Assembly: GCA_027574665.1 (NCBI GenBank)
Contig: CM050648.1
Location: forward strand, 51,507,200 to 51,571,199
Direction of reading: 5' to 3'
DNA: 64,000 nucleotides
From: Rhynochetos jubatus
Lineage: Eukaryota; Chordata; Aves; Eurypygiformes; Rhynochetidae
The notes beneath the pieces are model-generated. The model searched no databases. It saw nothing but the letters and a program-made list of their open reading frames with translations, and was not told the origin of the DNA. This document shows positions 51,001 through 64,000 of the stretch, piece by piece. Each line of letters starts with the position of its first letter. Position 1 is the first letter of the stretch. The position numbers and the translations under genes are program-made.

Positions 51001-54000
51001 GGGAAAGAAAAACCTTTATCTTAAGACAGACATGCAAAAAATCCATATTACATACTATTAACACTTAATAGCAGAAGAAAACAATGTTCTATTTCTAATG
51101 CTTATATCTGTTCTGTGATGCAACTCATCATGCACTATGATAATTTGTATATGGGGTCTTTATATCTTGGAAGAAGAAGGAATAATAAAAAAATATGCTA
51201 TTTGTTGGAGATATTGGATGTGCTTCTCTACTTGTTTTTCTGCCCAAAAGGAAGTCTTAATGATGTTTACAGGCTGGACTTGATTGCCTCTGCTAGCATG
51301 TTTATCTTGCAGGCAAATTTTGTTCCCTGAAACTGCTATTATTGTTTAGTGAGTCAATAACACAGAAAATTAATAGGTTTATCCATTCTTGAAGGCATGC
51401 AAATAAAACTTCCAGTAAATACTGACACTCAAGAAACTAGTGCTCATAGTATTTTTCTGCTGCCACAGTGGAATATAAATACTTTTTATAAAATGCTCAC
51501 TGTGGGCTAAAATCCACTTGAAAAAAAAAACCAAACCAGAACAACACAACAGCTGATAAATACTTTATAGATACAAAACAATTTTCTCCAGTAGATGAGG
51601 AAAAAAACCTTGATAATCCACATACTTCCATTTTACATACCTTTAGCAATTAAATTCTAGGGTTATGAGTAAAATTAAGCATTATAGCTCAAATATCTGT
51701 ACATCTAAGCAGTTTTACTACACTATTTTATATAGCCCTTAAATCCATGTGTCTGTGCAAAATGTGACATTCATTATTTATAGGAGTAAAGCTAAAACCA
51801 GACTCAGACATCTCAGCAAGTTCCTACAGCAAAAACCAGTCCAATCTCATTGATAAATAAATCGCCTTAATCCTTTTGTCATCTGTTATTGCCTTATTGC
51901 AAAAGCATGAAGCTGAAGCCTAGAAAGTCAAAGTTAAGGCCTGACCTTCCATCTCTATCCTATCTGGCCGCTCCCTTGTGTACCCCTCAAACACACATGC
52001 CATCATTTCCTGATGAGTTTAGAAGGGGTTATCAGGAAAATTTCAAGACGTGTCAGTTTTGTAGCGACCTGAATGCTATACAAACATCTTCTGTGTTTAA
52101 TAGGTGATTTTTATTTTAGTAAGTTTATCCATTCCCAACTTTATTTGTTTAAAGGTGCCTTAACCTTGACATAAATCAATGTTAAGCATCTGCATAGAGT
52201 ACTTCTGAAGAGTTTAAAAGTTAAGCTCTTTACAGAGCTATATTTTGCAAGAACGTTTCTCTCAAAAAACCCAAAAACTTGTCAACTTCTTTGCTCATTT
52301 TTTCCCCGTGAAAATGATGCAATTTATTCTTTTTCACTCTTCTTACTGTTTTCTTTTAAAGATCATAATGAAACACAAGGTTAGGCATTATAAAAGTACC
52401 ACCACCGCTGGCTCCTGAGTATCTTTTTCTTCCTAATTCGACAATGAGTGTTTGTGTAAGACAGTAGGGCCAAGAGTCGGAGGCCCCAGGTTGTGTCCTG
52501 CAGCAACCCCCCCTTCCAAAGGAAAACAAAAAGCACTGAACCTCTTCTGCCACATGCCCAGTCCTTCCTTCCCCCCCCCACCTCTCTGGTGAAGACAGTC
52601 ATTATTACATTTCCTTTCGGGTTATTTACAAGGTCTTGGCTCTGACATTGATTTCTTATCTGTTTCTATGACAAATGTTAGGTGTTAATAAGCTGTCCCT
52701 TTACTGAAAGATAATGCTAAACAAATTATAGGAATTCATTACTTGAAAACTAATTTTTTTTTGTGAGCATTCAGCAAAAAATTGCTCAAGATTAGGAAAA
52801 AACCCACATTTTTTTCAACCAATAAGTGCTAGCAGAATAAAAGAAGATAAAAGTTCAACTAGGCAGCATCCTGATAATCTAAAGCTAAATTATCAGGGAA
52901 TATAGAGTAACCAGGCGGGCGCAGCTACCTAAGGAACAAATTATTATAAATTTGTAAGTGAAGGTTTTCCACTTTTTTCACGTATTTTGTTCGTGGTATA
53001 AATTTTAGGATCAGAGGTGAAAGTTCAGAAATCTTTTCAGTTACAGAACCATTAAAATGATAAACATTTGGGATCCCAAAGTAGACTTCTACTCTAACTG
53101 TCCTTTCAGACCCGCATTGACTGCACTATAATAGCTGCCAACATTTGGTAAGGATTAGCCTTTCATTTAGACAAAAGCAAGCATTCCTTAGCTAAATCAG
53201 CACTTTTTGCCATCAGACTCATAAAACCTTTTCACAACACAGATTTTCAAGAGAATCCTTTAGGGTTTTAGGATGCTGCTCCTTTTACTAAGTAACAAAA
53301 TACACCCCAGGGTGTCTCATTGACCGCACTCAGCTGTCCTTTGACCTCCGCAATTGTTTAGCCTAACTTCAGGGCCACAGAATCTGCCTCCCCCCCATCA
53401 AAAAGGCTAATGTTGCTTCCTCCTAGCACCTGGCGAAGCAAAATCCTCGAGGTTCCCCCCTCGTCCAGCCTTCTATCACGTTCCAGATGTTGCCAAGCAA
53501 AATGTCCCTGCCGACAGGTTTTGGGAACCCACAAGCTCCGCTCAGAACCTGGGCTGTGGCCGTGACCCCCCTCCCTCTGTTCAGGGCTGCCCTTGCCCCA
53601 GGGATACAACAGGTCATAAAGCAGGAATAGATCTTCAGCCTTCTGGGTACGCTGGCTATTTAAATGCAACAAGAAACTATGCGAGCCCAATATCGTATAC
53701 TGAAACAAGCCTCCCCGCTCTAAGAAGCCAGAAGAAAAAAACCAAAAACAACCCCAGACGTGAGAATCTCGGTTGGAAGCACAAATCCATCCCAATCATT
53801 ACCAAGATCTGCATTCTTCTTCCCATTTGTTTTAAGTCCTTTGAGAGGGCAAACAAACAAACAAACATCCACCCTCCAAGTGCATAAAACACATATTTAG
53901 CTAGTTGCTTAGGTATTTAAGCTAGTTGCTTAGTGATTCTAAGTAAAACAGAAGAAAATTGTAACCGCTTCAAGGGAACTGTCATTAAACAATGAAGTTG

Positions 54001-56854
54001 ACCTCGTTGTGAATACATAAGAAAAAAAATGGAAGCACCAATCAGCCCTTTTTTGGTGAAGGCTGTTTAATTATATGAACTAGATTTCAAGAATTTTTGA
54101 AGAACTTAGACGTTGTACGTGCCCGAAGCAAAAATCGAATCTTTATTTACAGTCCACACTGTTCCTAAAGAGCAGTCAATGGAAATGAAAGCACAGATGC
54201 TGAACACAAACATACCGTTTATCGTCTGTTAGGACAGGCAAGTACAGTACCTTCTCAGATTCCTTTTAACCTATTTGAAATGCAGTCATGATTAAAGGAT
54301 GCAGCTAAGGGTTTATGAAGCCTTGCTGTGAAGTGGTTTAAAACTCCTCAACACCTGAAAAATAAGAAGGGAGGGGAAAAAAAAAGTTAGAATGACTCCT
54401 GCCAGCACATCGTTTATAACAAGCCAACAAAACCTGCCTATCTAAACCTGGTCTAGGGCGAAAACTGAACTGGGGGTGGGGAAATGGGGGCTGACAAGTT
54501 CAAAAAGCATCTTTTTGTTTAGAGGAATAGTTGTTTGAAGCTACACGGTTGTTTCTCTGCATTCCACCAGAAGTAAAGTACAAATTTGTCACAGAATCTG
54601 CACATTTTGGCATCGAAGTCGCTACATGAAGTATTAGGAACTTAACATATCAATATGAAAAAATTCACTGTTACAGAACCATAAAAAATAGATGATAATG
54701 TAGAAGTAATTATTTTACTATTGGTTTAAAAAGAAACCAACTAAACGGGTGAGCGGTTATCTACACTAAATTGGAGATCAATGTTCAATACTGAATTGAT
54801 CAGAATTAACTGAATCGTCAGAATTAACTGGTTGCTCTCCTGACATCCCACGAAGGCATATAAGTGAAAACACTTTTAACAGAAATTGCAGTTTATAAAA
54901 GAGAATACACCTGAAATACCCCAAAGAACGGCAACAATGTTGTAGCAAGCAGCAGGCAGAAGAATAACTCCTGAAACACCTAGGGCTGTACAGAGCAGTA
55001 ATTAACATCAGGAAGCCCTTTGAATTAAGTTATCATTGACTGGACTTGGACAAGACTTTCTTAGGCACACAAGCTGGTTTGGTTTCTCAACAGAAATGGA
55101 CAATATTTTGTCAAAAGATTTGAAGGAGTTTTCCCTGTTGCTCACAAATGGGATTTTAAGCTTAAAGCAGGGACCACAGCCTCGGGCCTGCTGTCAAAAC
55201 TGGAACGAACGCGACTCTTTCAGCCGTACACCTAGAATTCCAACACCAGGTTTTAAAATTAAAAGCAATATAGCTTTAAGCTTCCTCTCCCTTCCCCCAT
55301 TTTTAAAAGTCAGCCTATTAACCCAGGAAAAGTTTTGGGTAGGATTGTTGTGTTCTGAGGAAAGACATTAAACAGTTATTGCCAGAACCCACGGATGCTA
55401 CCCTGCGCTGTGCATCCCTGCGACGCTAACGGTGAAGTCATCGCAGATGGCCAACGAGGTTAATGTGCAGCTCCTGACCAAACTGTAGGGCTCTGCAGAG
55501 ACTTCAGTGATTGCAGAATGTCAGTAATCCAATTCCAACAGCTCCTGGCTCTGAAATTGCTATTTTTTGGACACGTGCTGGACATTTCACCTGCTAGTAA
55601 TGACATTTTTGTATTTTCTTCTAATTACACTCAAAGCTAAGACCTTTGGCCTTAGGCCACAGACCTCTATTCAGGCTGCACACATTCTCTTAAACGCCCT
55701 GATCCTTTGTTGTCACTCTCAGTCTTTCATCTATTATTTACATCCATTGAGAAGAGAGATACTCTACCATTTGTGAAGCTTTAAAGCTTCTAATCATCTT
55801 AATTTCTTCGCCTTTCAACCAGTGCTTCCCCTTATGGACCAATGCCAATAGTGTGACAAAATAATTTTTCAAGCCAGGATCCTCCTGGACCCTTCCCAAA
55901 CCTTGACACACACAAGGCTGTAAGTGCCTTTTGTCCTTAGCTGGCGGCTTTTGCAAACACAGACCTTTGCTCAGCTTGGCGGGAGGCGAGGGGGAGCTAT
56001 AGATTTGCTTGTCGGGGGCTTGGAGGGAGTTTTCTTGGGGTTTGGGTGGGGTTTTCTTTTTCCTCCCATCGTTTTCTTTCTGTTAAAATGTCTAACTCAA
56101 TTAGTCCAGCTAAATGAGAGATACTGTAGTGAATCTTCCCTCTTCCAAAAACATGAAGTACCTTCTAAAATACAAACAGCCATGAAATTTCAGTTTACTG
56201 GTTTTTTCCAAAAGCTAAACTGCTGGTATGCTGTTCTGATTTTATACTGTTGTTACATGCCCCCTCAACTGACAGATTCTCACACATTATTTAAGACACA
56301 CAAAATATCGCTAACCCTTGTTCTGATTATTGGCAGCATCAATTTGTCCTAACCTTACAACATAAAGTGACAAAAAAAGCACCACCTCCATCTGATGCTC
56401 AGATCATTTTCTAATCCTTCCTTACTTACAAAAAAGTAGGAAACTAATCAGTGGCATTTTTGTCAAGACACAGATCATCTCTTCAGAATTTGTCAACCAC
56501 CGATCTTCCTTCCCAAGACCTGTGGGATCTGTTAACATGTGATCCATCTTGGCTCTTTCTTCCACTACCGCCTGGCTTACTTTTGATTTCTAACAGTGCT
56601 TCCTTGTTGTCTGTCCCCTCTGAAGACCCCCAACCCCCTGTTCTTTTCTTATTTTCACCATTTGCTTCAACCAGCAGTTCACTTGAGACTCATCCATCTT
56701 ACAATGCCTAAAGTGACAGATGCTCTTAGGAATGACCATACTGCTGAGTGAACAAAAGATAACATCACCTCTAGGAACTCAGGGAGAAATACAACTTCAA
56801 CCCTAAAGACAGGGTTATCCTGACGGACACAGAACCATAAACCTCTCTCAAGTG

Positions 56855-56873
56855 AAAAAAAAAAAAAAAAAAA
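56855..56873. repeat. Poly(A) run, 19 bases
   Basis: Uninterrupted A19 on the plus strand; no adjacent retroposed gene recognised. Confidence 0.9.
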
Positions 56874-59800
56874 GGAAAAACAATTGAGGAGAAAAGGAAT
56901 CTGACACAATTAAAGGCCAAAAAGAGTATTCTTTCTGTTGTAGCAGTAGTTAGTGGTGTTGATGGCCTTTTTCTTTTCTTTTTTTTTTTTCCTGACACCC
57001 CACGGAAGAATTTTGTAGAATATACTGTGATAAAACCAAGAGGCGCAGGGAGAAGTGCAGAAATTTCACACAAAAACTGTCTCAGGATCCCTACAGACTT
57101 GAATGGAGGAAGAAGGCACTTGGGAGACGTTTTAGCAGCACGTCACACAAGGCCTTCGCCAAAACACAAACATTACCTTGTTAAAATCTACACATCCTCC
57201 AGACCAGCTGTTGCTCAGTTACATTCTACAGGAATTCCGAATCCTCGTGCAAGCTGGTGCCCTTGACGAACGCATGCTGTAACCGGAGGAAGATTACTTT
57301 AATGTCACGGCTGCTTGATAAATCTGTAATTTGCAAATAACAGCCCCATAGTGTTTTGACATTTGAGCACACACTGCTTAGAAAAAATATTAAGTGAGAA
57401 TGATAGATTTTCCAGCTAACACCCACATACCCCTCTACGGAACCATGTCTGCTGCTAAAGGGACATCTGCACCCTACGCCTAATAAGACTGAAGCAAAAC
57501 CCACTGACTCGAAACATGCCCAAAATTCTTTATCCAGTCAATGAAACAGGACTTCTTGGAGAGAAGAGTCCTGGGTGATGCTAGAAATCTCTTACTTCAC
57601 ACAGGAATGGTCATATTAGCATCTGCCAGTGACATACACGCAAAAGCGATGGCACAAACGCTGGGAATCCCTTCTCCGCAGTAAGATGCAAAGAATTGCC
57701 TTCTCAGCAAAGCGTTAAACAGCATCTCATGTTCAGTTTTCAAACACTACAGGAAATAAACATCATTACAGTACATGAGACTGACAGCACGCAAGTTTAA
57801 CAGACATTAAAGCTAGAGTTGTAAAACAAAGACCAAGATGGGGGTGGGTGTGTGTGAGTGTGCTATTAACCAAACATCTTCAGTGTAAAGTCAGGGAAAA
57901 ATCACCATATGCACTTCTTTAGCCTTTTATGTTAACTGTAATTTGTCATTTATTTGTGATGAGTTATGATTTTGGGTCCCTATCCTGATCTGAAATCTTT
58001 CTATTGCCCTGTCATAGCTTGGCCAACATCAAAACACTAGGCTGTAAATACAGGAGTAAGGTATCATCTTTTAATGTGCCATGCAGCACCATTTTGGACA
58101 TCCAACATATGGAAATTAAACTTAACAGCCAGTCAAGTTTGGTCCTTTCTAAAGAGGATCTCAACTCTGGACCCCACACCACCTTCAGAGTTCCTCTCCC
58201 CTTGTGAGCCACCAAGTGATCTGGCACTGAATCTTTGATAAAATCCCATTCAACCGGAGAAAACACACATAAAAAAACCCTACAGAAGTTACTCATTGGT
58301 ACATGATTGAAAGAGTTGTACGCAAGACTCTGCTTTCCACCCCACATCCCTGCCTGTTCAGTCCAAATCGCTCCAGAACCCCAGTCCTCAAAGCATGCCG
58401 CAGCTACCAGGAAGAAAAGCAGCAAGAAAACCCGAGTCCGGGCCATTTACAGGCACATTCTGCCATGGTATCTGAATCCAGTTTTTACCACCAACACTAC
58501 CGTACCTTGAGTGTCACCATGTCTGGGATAACTTTCTGAAGCTTCTTCCAACCCAGTCAAAGCAAGGAATCAAATAACAAAGTCTGCAGTTAACATCCTC
58601 ACAGGAAAAATATTGAAAATATATAATGCTTTCATCTGAAATACAAATATCTTGACATCAGATATGGACCAATAAGTAGTAAACTGTATCCTGCCTTATA
58701 AGAATCTATACTCTGCACTCAAATGGGCATGTCAGTCCTTATATGTTGTGTCTCCAAATATTTATCACTTAGAGAGAAGTGTTTATAGTTAATATGCAAT
58801 CCATCTTCTGCATGCTGCTGCTTTTAAACAAGACAAAGTGTGAGGTAAAAGGTCAAAACTACTAAAACGAGCCCTGAATAAAAGCTCTGACATTGCAGCT
58901 ACATTGCTAGAAGAGACAAGGTGTAAAACAGATTCTTGGAGTCAACGGGGCAGGCCAAGGGTACTGATCCAAACAGAGGTGAATAGTAGCACAACTGTCG
59001 GTGTTCGTGCGCTCAGTAACACCAGACTGCTTTGAAACTCTCTCATTTAATGAAAGCAACGTTTTTCAACTGAAAGGGAACATTTTTACATGCCTGTATA
59101 TAAAATCAGTTTTCATTCAAGGCAATTTTAACATGGAGTAACTGACGTATTGTTATTAAACTTACAGGTAACTTGCCATTACCATTAAGTTATTGACACT
59201 GAAACATGACCTTGAAATGACAGCTCCATTAATGCAAGTCTTACTAGGGAAGGTTGCAAAAAGCCCCGATTAAATTAACTACTTTTAAACACAATAGGAT
59301 CAATATGTATGCAGAGAATGTACACCCCCATGGCAAGTTCTGCTTGCTTGATTGATCAAAAACAAAAAAAATCCTGTGGCCTTCCAGATCTCAGCTGGTG
59401 CCAGAAATCCACATAGAAAAAAAAAAAATCCATCTAAATTGAACTCTGAAAAGGTTTACCCTTCACCAGTCTATTTGCACTTCAAAAACTCCCTAAGTCC
59501 TTCAGCTAAACCCCAGGGTTGAACCATTTCAAAAATGAGAGGGGGATGGCCATGATTTATCTTCCTTCTGTGCTCTGGACAGAGCTGTAAAATCTGCCTG
59601 CTGGTGTGCCTGTGTGTTACAGGCCTGTTTGCAGGAACCTTGGGTATTTACCATTTTTAGAAATAACTCTGCTCAATGCCTCACTGTCCTTCAATCAGAT
59701 GCAAGTACCGTTGATGAAGCAAATTTTTGATTTCTGCTCACCAGCATCCAGGCTGATGAAGCTGAATCAGCAAAATGGCCAAGCATCTAAAATCAGCGTT

Positions 59801-62800
59801 TTACAGAATATGGATCAGATACCTGTATCAGCGATTGCCTTAGTGCCCTGAAGGAACAGTTGTTTAAGAATACAATTCAAGCCTACCCCTTATATTTACT
59901 AGTATCAAACAAATTTTTAGCAAAAAACCAATTTCTATTTGTAGATAATCGATGTGTTAGGTCACGCAGGATGCATTTTTCAGTCCTCTGTACCTTCAGA
60001 TACGTTACCAATAGAAGGAAAATGGAGATTTCATGGGTCACAAACTTCTGGGTCACAAGGACCTTCAGCACTGCTGTCAGCCTAGTAAAACTCAATTGGT
60101 ATACTCCTGCTTTATATGTCCATTATTACAAACCCTGCACCTAAAGGTCTACATGATTCTTCCTGAAGTAGAAACACCAACTCGACAACTTCACTGACAT
60201 TCTTTGGACAAAAACCTAATGCTCTGATATTCACTTAACATGTTAAAAATATAAACACATGCATGTAAATGACACATACACCTTGAGACAACCCCTAAAA
60301 ATCCTACAGTATCAGCATTTCAGAACGGCACAAAGCGAGGGTGCTGAAACCTTCCTGTGTACTTCAGTTTTTCGAAAGCTTTCTTCTACTTTTAAGACCC
60401 AACCCTGTAAACCACATATCAGTGACACAACTGTTATCAGTCTAAGTTCTTCAGACTTGGATAAACAGATAGACTTGCTCTCAAGGTAAATAGCAATAAG
60501 AACAGATTCAATATTATCTGGTTTTGCATGGAGAATGTCCATTTATTTCTAAAGTTCTTTTCAGATTTTGCTTTTATCTTCCATTGGTTATGAGATTTGG
60601 TTATCTTCCGTTCCAAAACAACAGAAATAGATGAAAAATATTTTATGAAAATAAATATAAAAATATGCAGATCCTGCCATTGTAGGTTCAGTCTTAATTA
60701 GACTGGTGGGAAGCTTTAAGAGCATTGACATTGTGCTTGTTTTTGTGCAAGCCAAATACCAGCCCTAACAAAACTGCAAGGCTAATCTTAAAAAAAAAAA
60801 AAAGCCCTAATCACTGTATTAGTCCCCACTCAAATCCACAAGGATACTTAAGTAAGAGGTTGTGGATATAAGAAGGAATGGCATCTTGCTCAGTATCTGA
60901 CATTCTACTCAACTCCTCAGAGGCCGAAACTCTCCTCCATTTTAGGAAAAGAGTACAAGATGTTTGGAGCATATATCCTCTTTTGCGTATACTCTTTTCA
61001 TATTAAAAAAACCCCACCAGTATAACTACAGATGTGTGTGCTTTTCCAAAAACCGTAATGGAACATTGACTATGTCCTTCACTGGCTCAAAATTATAAAA
61101 CTGCATTGATGGTGCTTCTAAACGTGGTGTGCTTGCAAAACTTTACAATTCCTGCTGCAGCCTCATTAGCAAAACACTTCAACTTCCCTACATATGCCAA
61201 ATTTGCTATTATAGTAGAAAGAATTTACACAAAAGTGGAGGTTTGTACCTCCTTACTACATCCAGTAGCACTAGGAACAATTCTTGTCTATTATTTATTG
61301 TAATAAAGAAGTTTTGAGTATCTGTGTAGCCATCTATTTTTCTGTATTTATTTTTAAACCTAAGAAAACCCCAAAACCACACACTGATCGGTAGGATTTG
61401 GTACTTCTATTTAGAGCAAAAAGAACGGTACTACAGCCACGTAAACCGACTTTAGGAACTGAAGTCCGAGCAGAGTGGAGAAAAATTCCCTAAAACTGCA
61501 AACAGATAGTGGTCTGCTTTCCAAAAAAAGCTGGAAAAACAAAACACAAACAAGAAATACCCTGTGGATTCATTAGCAACCAGGGTGGCAGGCCTTCCTC
61601 TAATTCCCTTAATAAAAGCCCATGGCTACCTGCAGAGCCTGGGAGTGCAAATCACATTAGTGGAGCCACCAGATGACCAAAGAAAGCACTGGAGGCCTGG
61701 TGAAACCAGTAAACAAAAGGCAGCATTCCAGCTGAATGCCGCTGCTAGAGTCAGCATTGTAAGATGCTTGGATCTGATAACCCAAAAAGCAGATTAGCTG
61801 CAGGCAACAAAAGAGTAAAATGAGAAACAAAGGGGTCATTTTGACACATGAAGAAATTATTTCCATTAAGCCACCTTGAGTTTACTGTGCGGTTATAAAA
61901 ACTGCTCCTGCTTGAAATGACATTTGAAGCAATGAAGCTGTGACAGTGCTGCGACTTGGACAAGCTCCTGAAATAATGCGTCCCTAAACGCAATTTAAAG
62001 AGGCAAACTGGCCTCTTTGCCTTTGAAACTGTGTGACGTTTTTAAGGCCTAATAATGATTTTTGAATCTGTTGTACAGCCTTAACACAACACGTATTGCT
62101 AGGCTTGACAAACAGAAGATTCATTAGTTTTATCTCTATTTAAAAGTCTCCTGCAGAGAACGCACATTCTGCAAATATTCTCATGTAATTACACAACAAG
62201 GTCGCCTTCTCTCCACGGTCCCCATCTCCTCCCATCCACGTCTCACTCGCTCACTCTCAACACAGGAAAGGAAAAAGTCGTATTACCTTCCATACCAGAA
62301 GCCTAACAAAGGATTTTTATCCTGAAATGAGTCTAGGCATACTTTAAGCACGATGGCCAAATGGCAAAATTGAGACAAAGAAGTCCATAAGAGTATGCAC
62401 ACACTAGAGGTATAGAAGTCAAAACCTTATGGGCTGACATCGGAAAATTTGCCACAATTTTGTCTTATACAATAAAGAATTGTATATACTCAAAGCCCAA
62501 ACAGATCTTTCTCTTTCTTCACAAGACACTAAACTGCCCCGCTATGAAATACCCACGGGCAAGAAGAAATTTCCAAGGAATGCTGTGGCACACAGAGAAC
62601 ATTTCAGCTTGCTAGCTCAGCCCTCTGCATCTCCTGTTGCTAGCGCAAAACCTGATGCACCACGAGGAAACAGGCCTTCCTTTAACACAACATTTCTTAC
62701 CTGGTTTTTGCACACACATAGCAACTAAACCGGTTAGCTTCAGTAGGGATGAGGTTTCACAAGCATGTGCATCCAGAATCAGCTTACTGATTCTTCTCAG

Positions 62801-64000
62801 TGACAAGGGCAGAGAAAATACACCCAGAAAAACAGCTCAGCAGAGGTTAGGAGCGACAGCATAGAAGGACAACCTATGGCTGTGTCCACATACAAATATA
62901 TGGTGTGCATCAACATGGGAATCCCCCATCAAGGCTCAGTGAAAGGTTTGCCACAAAAAGTTCCGCAAACACCTTCTGCTACCTGGTGACTTTGCCAAAC
63001 TACAAAGCCATTAAACTCATCTGAAAGGGGAAAGACATAATGCAGACATCTAGTTACACAAGATGGACATCCTCGGAGGACATCTGTACCAACATTCTGA
63101 CTACAGGACAAACCCAAGAATAAAAGCAGTCCAACGGTATAGAGGAGCTATTGTGCACATGTAGTTTTTCCCTGGTTCAAATCCCTTCTGCTCTGGATTA
63201 TCACCACGATATCTAGCTGGCCCTGGTATTTTTGCTGCATACGTGACCTAGGAGACAAAGAAAGTAAATGGACAGAAGATAAACAAGAGTAGAAGCCCCT
63301 CTCCTATTATTGTTTTAAAGATATTTCTTATCCAAAATAACACTCAGGCTTAAACATGCCATCATAAATTCACAGAAGGAAAATGCAATGAAAAGTGCAG
63401 GAACAGAGTCAAGAAGGAAGCAGATTTAAAGAAGGAAAATTGCTTGTGGCCATAATGTGCTACATAAGTCTACATGGAGGGGAAGCACGAGATGCTGTTG
63501 TACATCAGGCTCATCTCAAACCCTTACTGAGGAGAAGCAAAAAATAAATTGAAGTTCAGCAATTCAGCCTATCACCATTCAGAGAAACACTGAAGTGTTC
63601 GTATTTATAGCCATCAGCCAGCCTGAATACGGAGACGGGTGCAGCTAGTAATCACATAAAATTACCTACTTCGACGCAGTTGGCCTTTAAATTGCAGAGA
63701 GAAAACAACATAATCTTTGCTTGGCAGTCATGGACAATAGATTACCATTAGTGATTTTTCACAGCATCTTTCTAATAAAAATGTCAGACCACTCACACAA
63801 AAGGGTAATCTGACCAGTTTGGAATATTAAAAAAAAATTTTCAAGTATTTAATCTAAGCAGATGCCACATTTAAGTTAAAGGGCTTTTCCAAGCATGGCT
63901 ATTTCAAGCTGCATTGTCTTGGGTTCCCACATCACTAAGATATTCCAGCAAAACAAAAACGGTCAGGACTTGCTGCTTAACTGCTGTTGCTTGTGCAGAA

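Larger units (their letters stand above)
39228..64000 (-). other. GREB1L: Upstream GREB1L intron / 5' region (24.8 kb), no recognised exon
   Basis: The acceptor three bases before the start codon means the gene continues to the right as an untranslated leader. I could not identify the leader exon, a CpG-island promoter or any neighbouring gene here. The region is AT-rich. Structured parts are a possible MIR remnant (about 40,690-40,765), a GC-rich block (41,580-42,060), a GC-rich patch (about 53,330-53,600), an A19 run (56,855-56,873) and several short A or T runs. Open frames up to 196 codons (46,388-46,978) resemble no protein I know. Confidence 0.7.

Overview
This is vertebrate nuclear DNA, most likely from a bird. 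It is AT-rich and gene-poor, with short GT-AG exons separated by kilobase introns. It carries CR1 LINE 3' ends that finish in ATTCTATG-type octamers, and two solo LTRs of a family that reads as avian ERVL-like. There is nothing prokaryotic in it: no operons, CRISPR, rRNA or recognisable tRNA. The species cannot be read from the window.

One protein-coding gene is supported, on the minus strand: GREB1L (GREB1-like retinoic acid receptor coactivator). The start codon is at 39222-39224, and 17 consecutive coding exons run down to 447, where the gene leaves the window. Together they encode residues 1 to about 949, roughly the N-terminal half of a protein of about 1,900 residues. Every junction fits a GT-AG intron and the frame stays open from exon to exon. 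Naming it GREB1L rather than the paralogue GREB1 rests on remembered family sequence, especially the N-terminus, the acidic/SSSPPIP linker and the phrases of exons 3, 4, 14 and 15.

Layout: 39,228-64,000 is upstream intron or 5' flank with no recognised exon. 38,623-39,227 holds coding exons 1 and 2. 30,088-38,622 is a large intron with a solo LTR, a (TA)n tract, a CpG-dense patch and a C24 run. 15,880-30,087 holds exons 3 to 10. 10,819-15,879 is an intron with the second solo LTR. 447-10,818 holds exons 11 to 17 and a CR1 copy at about 5.26-5.81 kb. The C-terminal half, including the glycosyltransferase-like domain described for the family, lies beyond position 1.

I found no undescribed multi-gene system. 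The points most worth a second look are regulatory or architectural: 13 successive frame-neutral phase-1 exons; an LxxLL nuclear-receptor-box motif; two intronic CpG-dense patches, one with a palindromic CRE and one with a CACGTG E-box; and two solo LTRs with intact 5-bp target duplications, each carrying the same DR4-like pair of nuclear-receptor half-sites.
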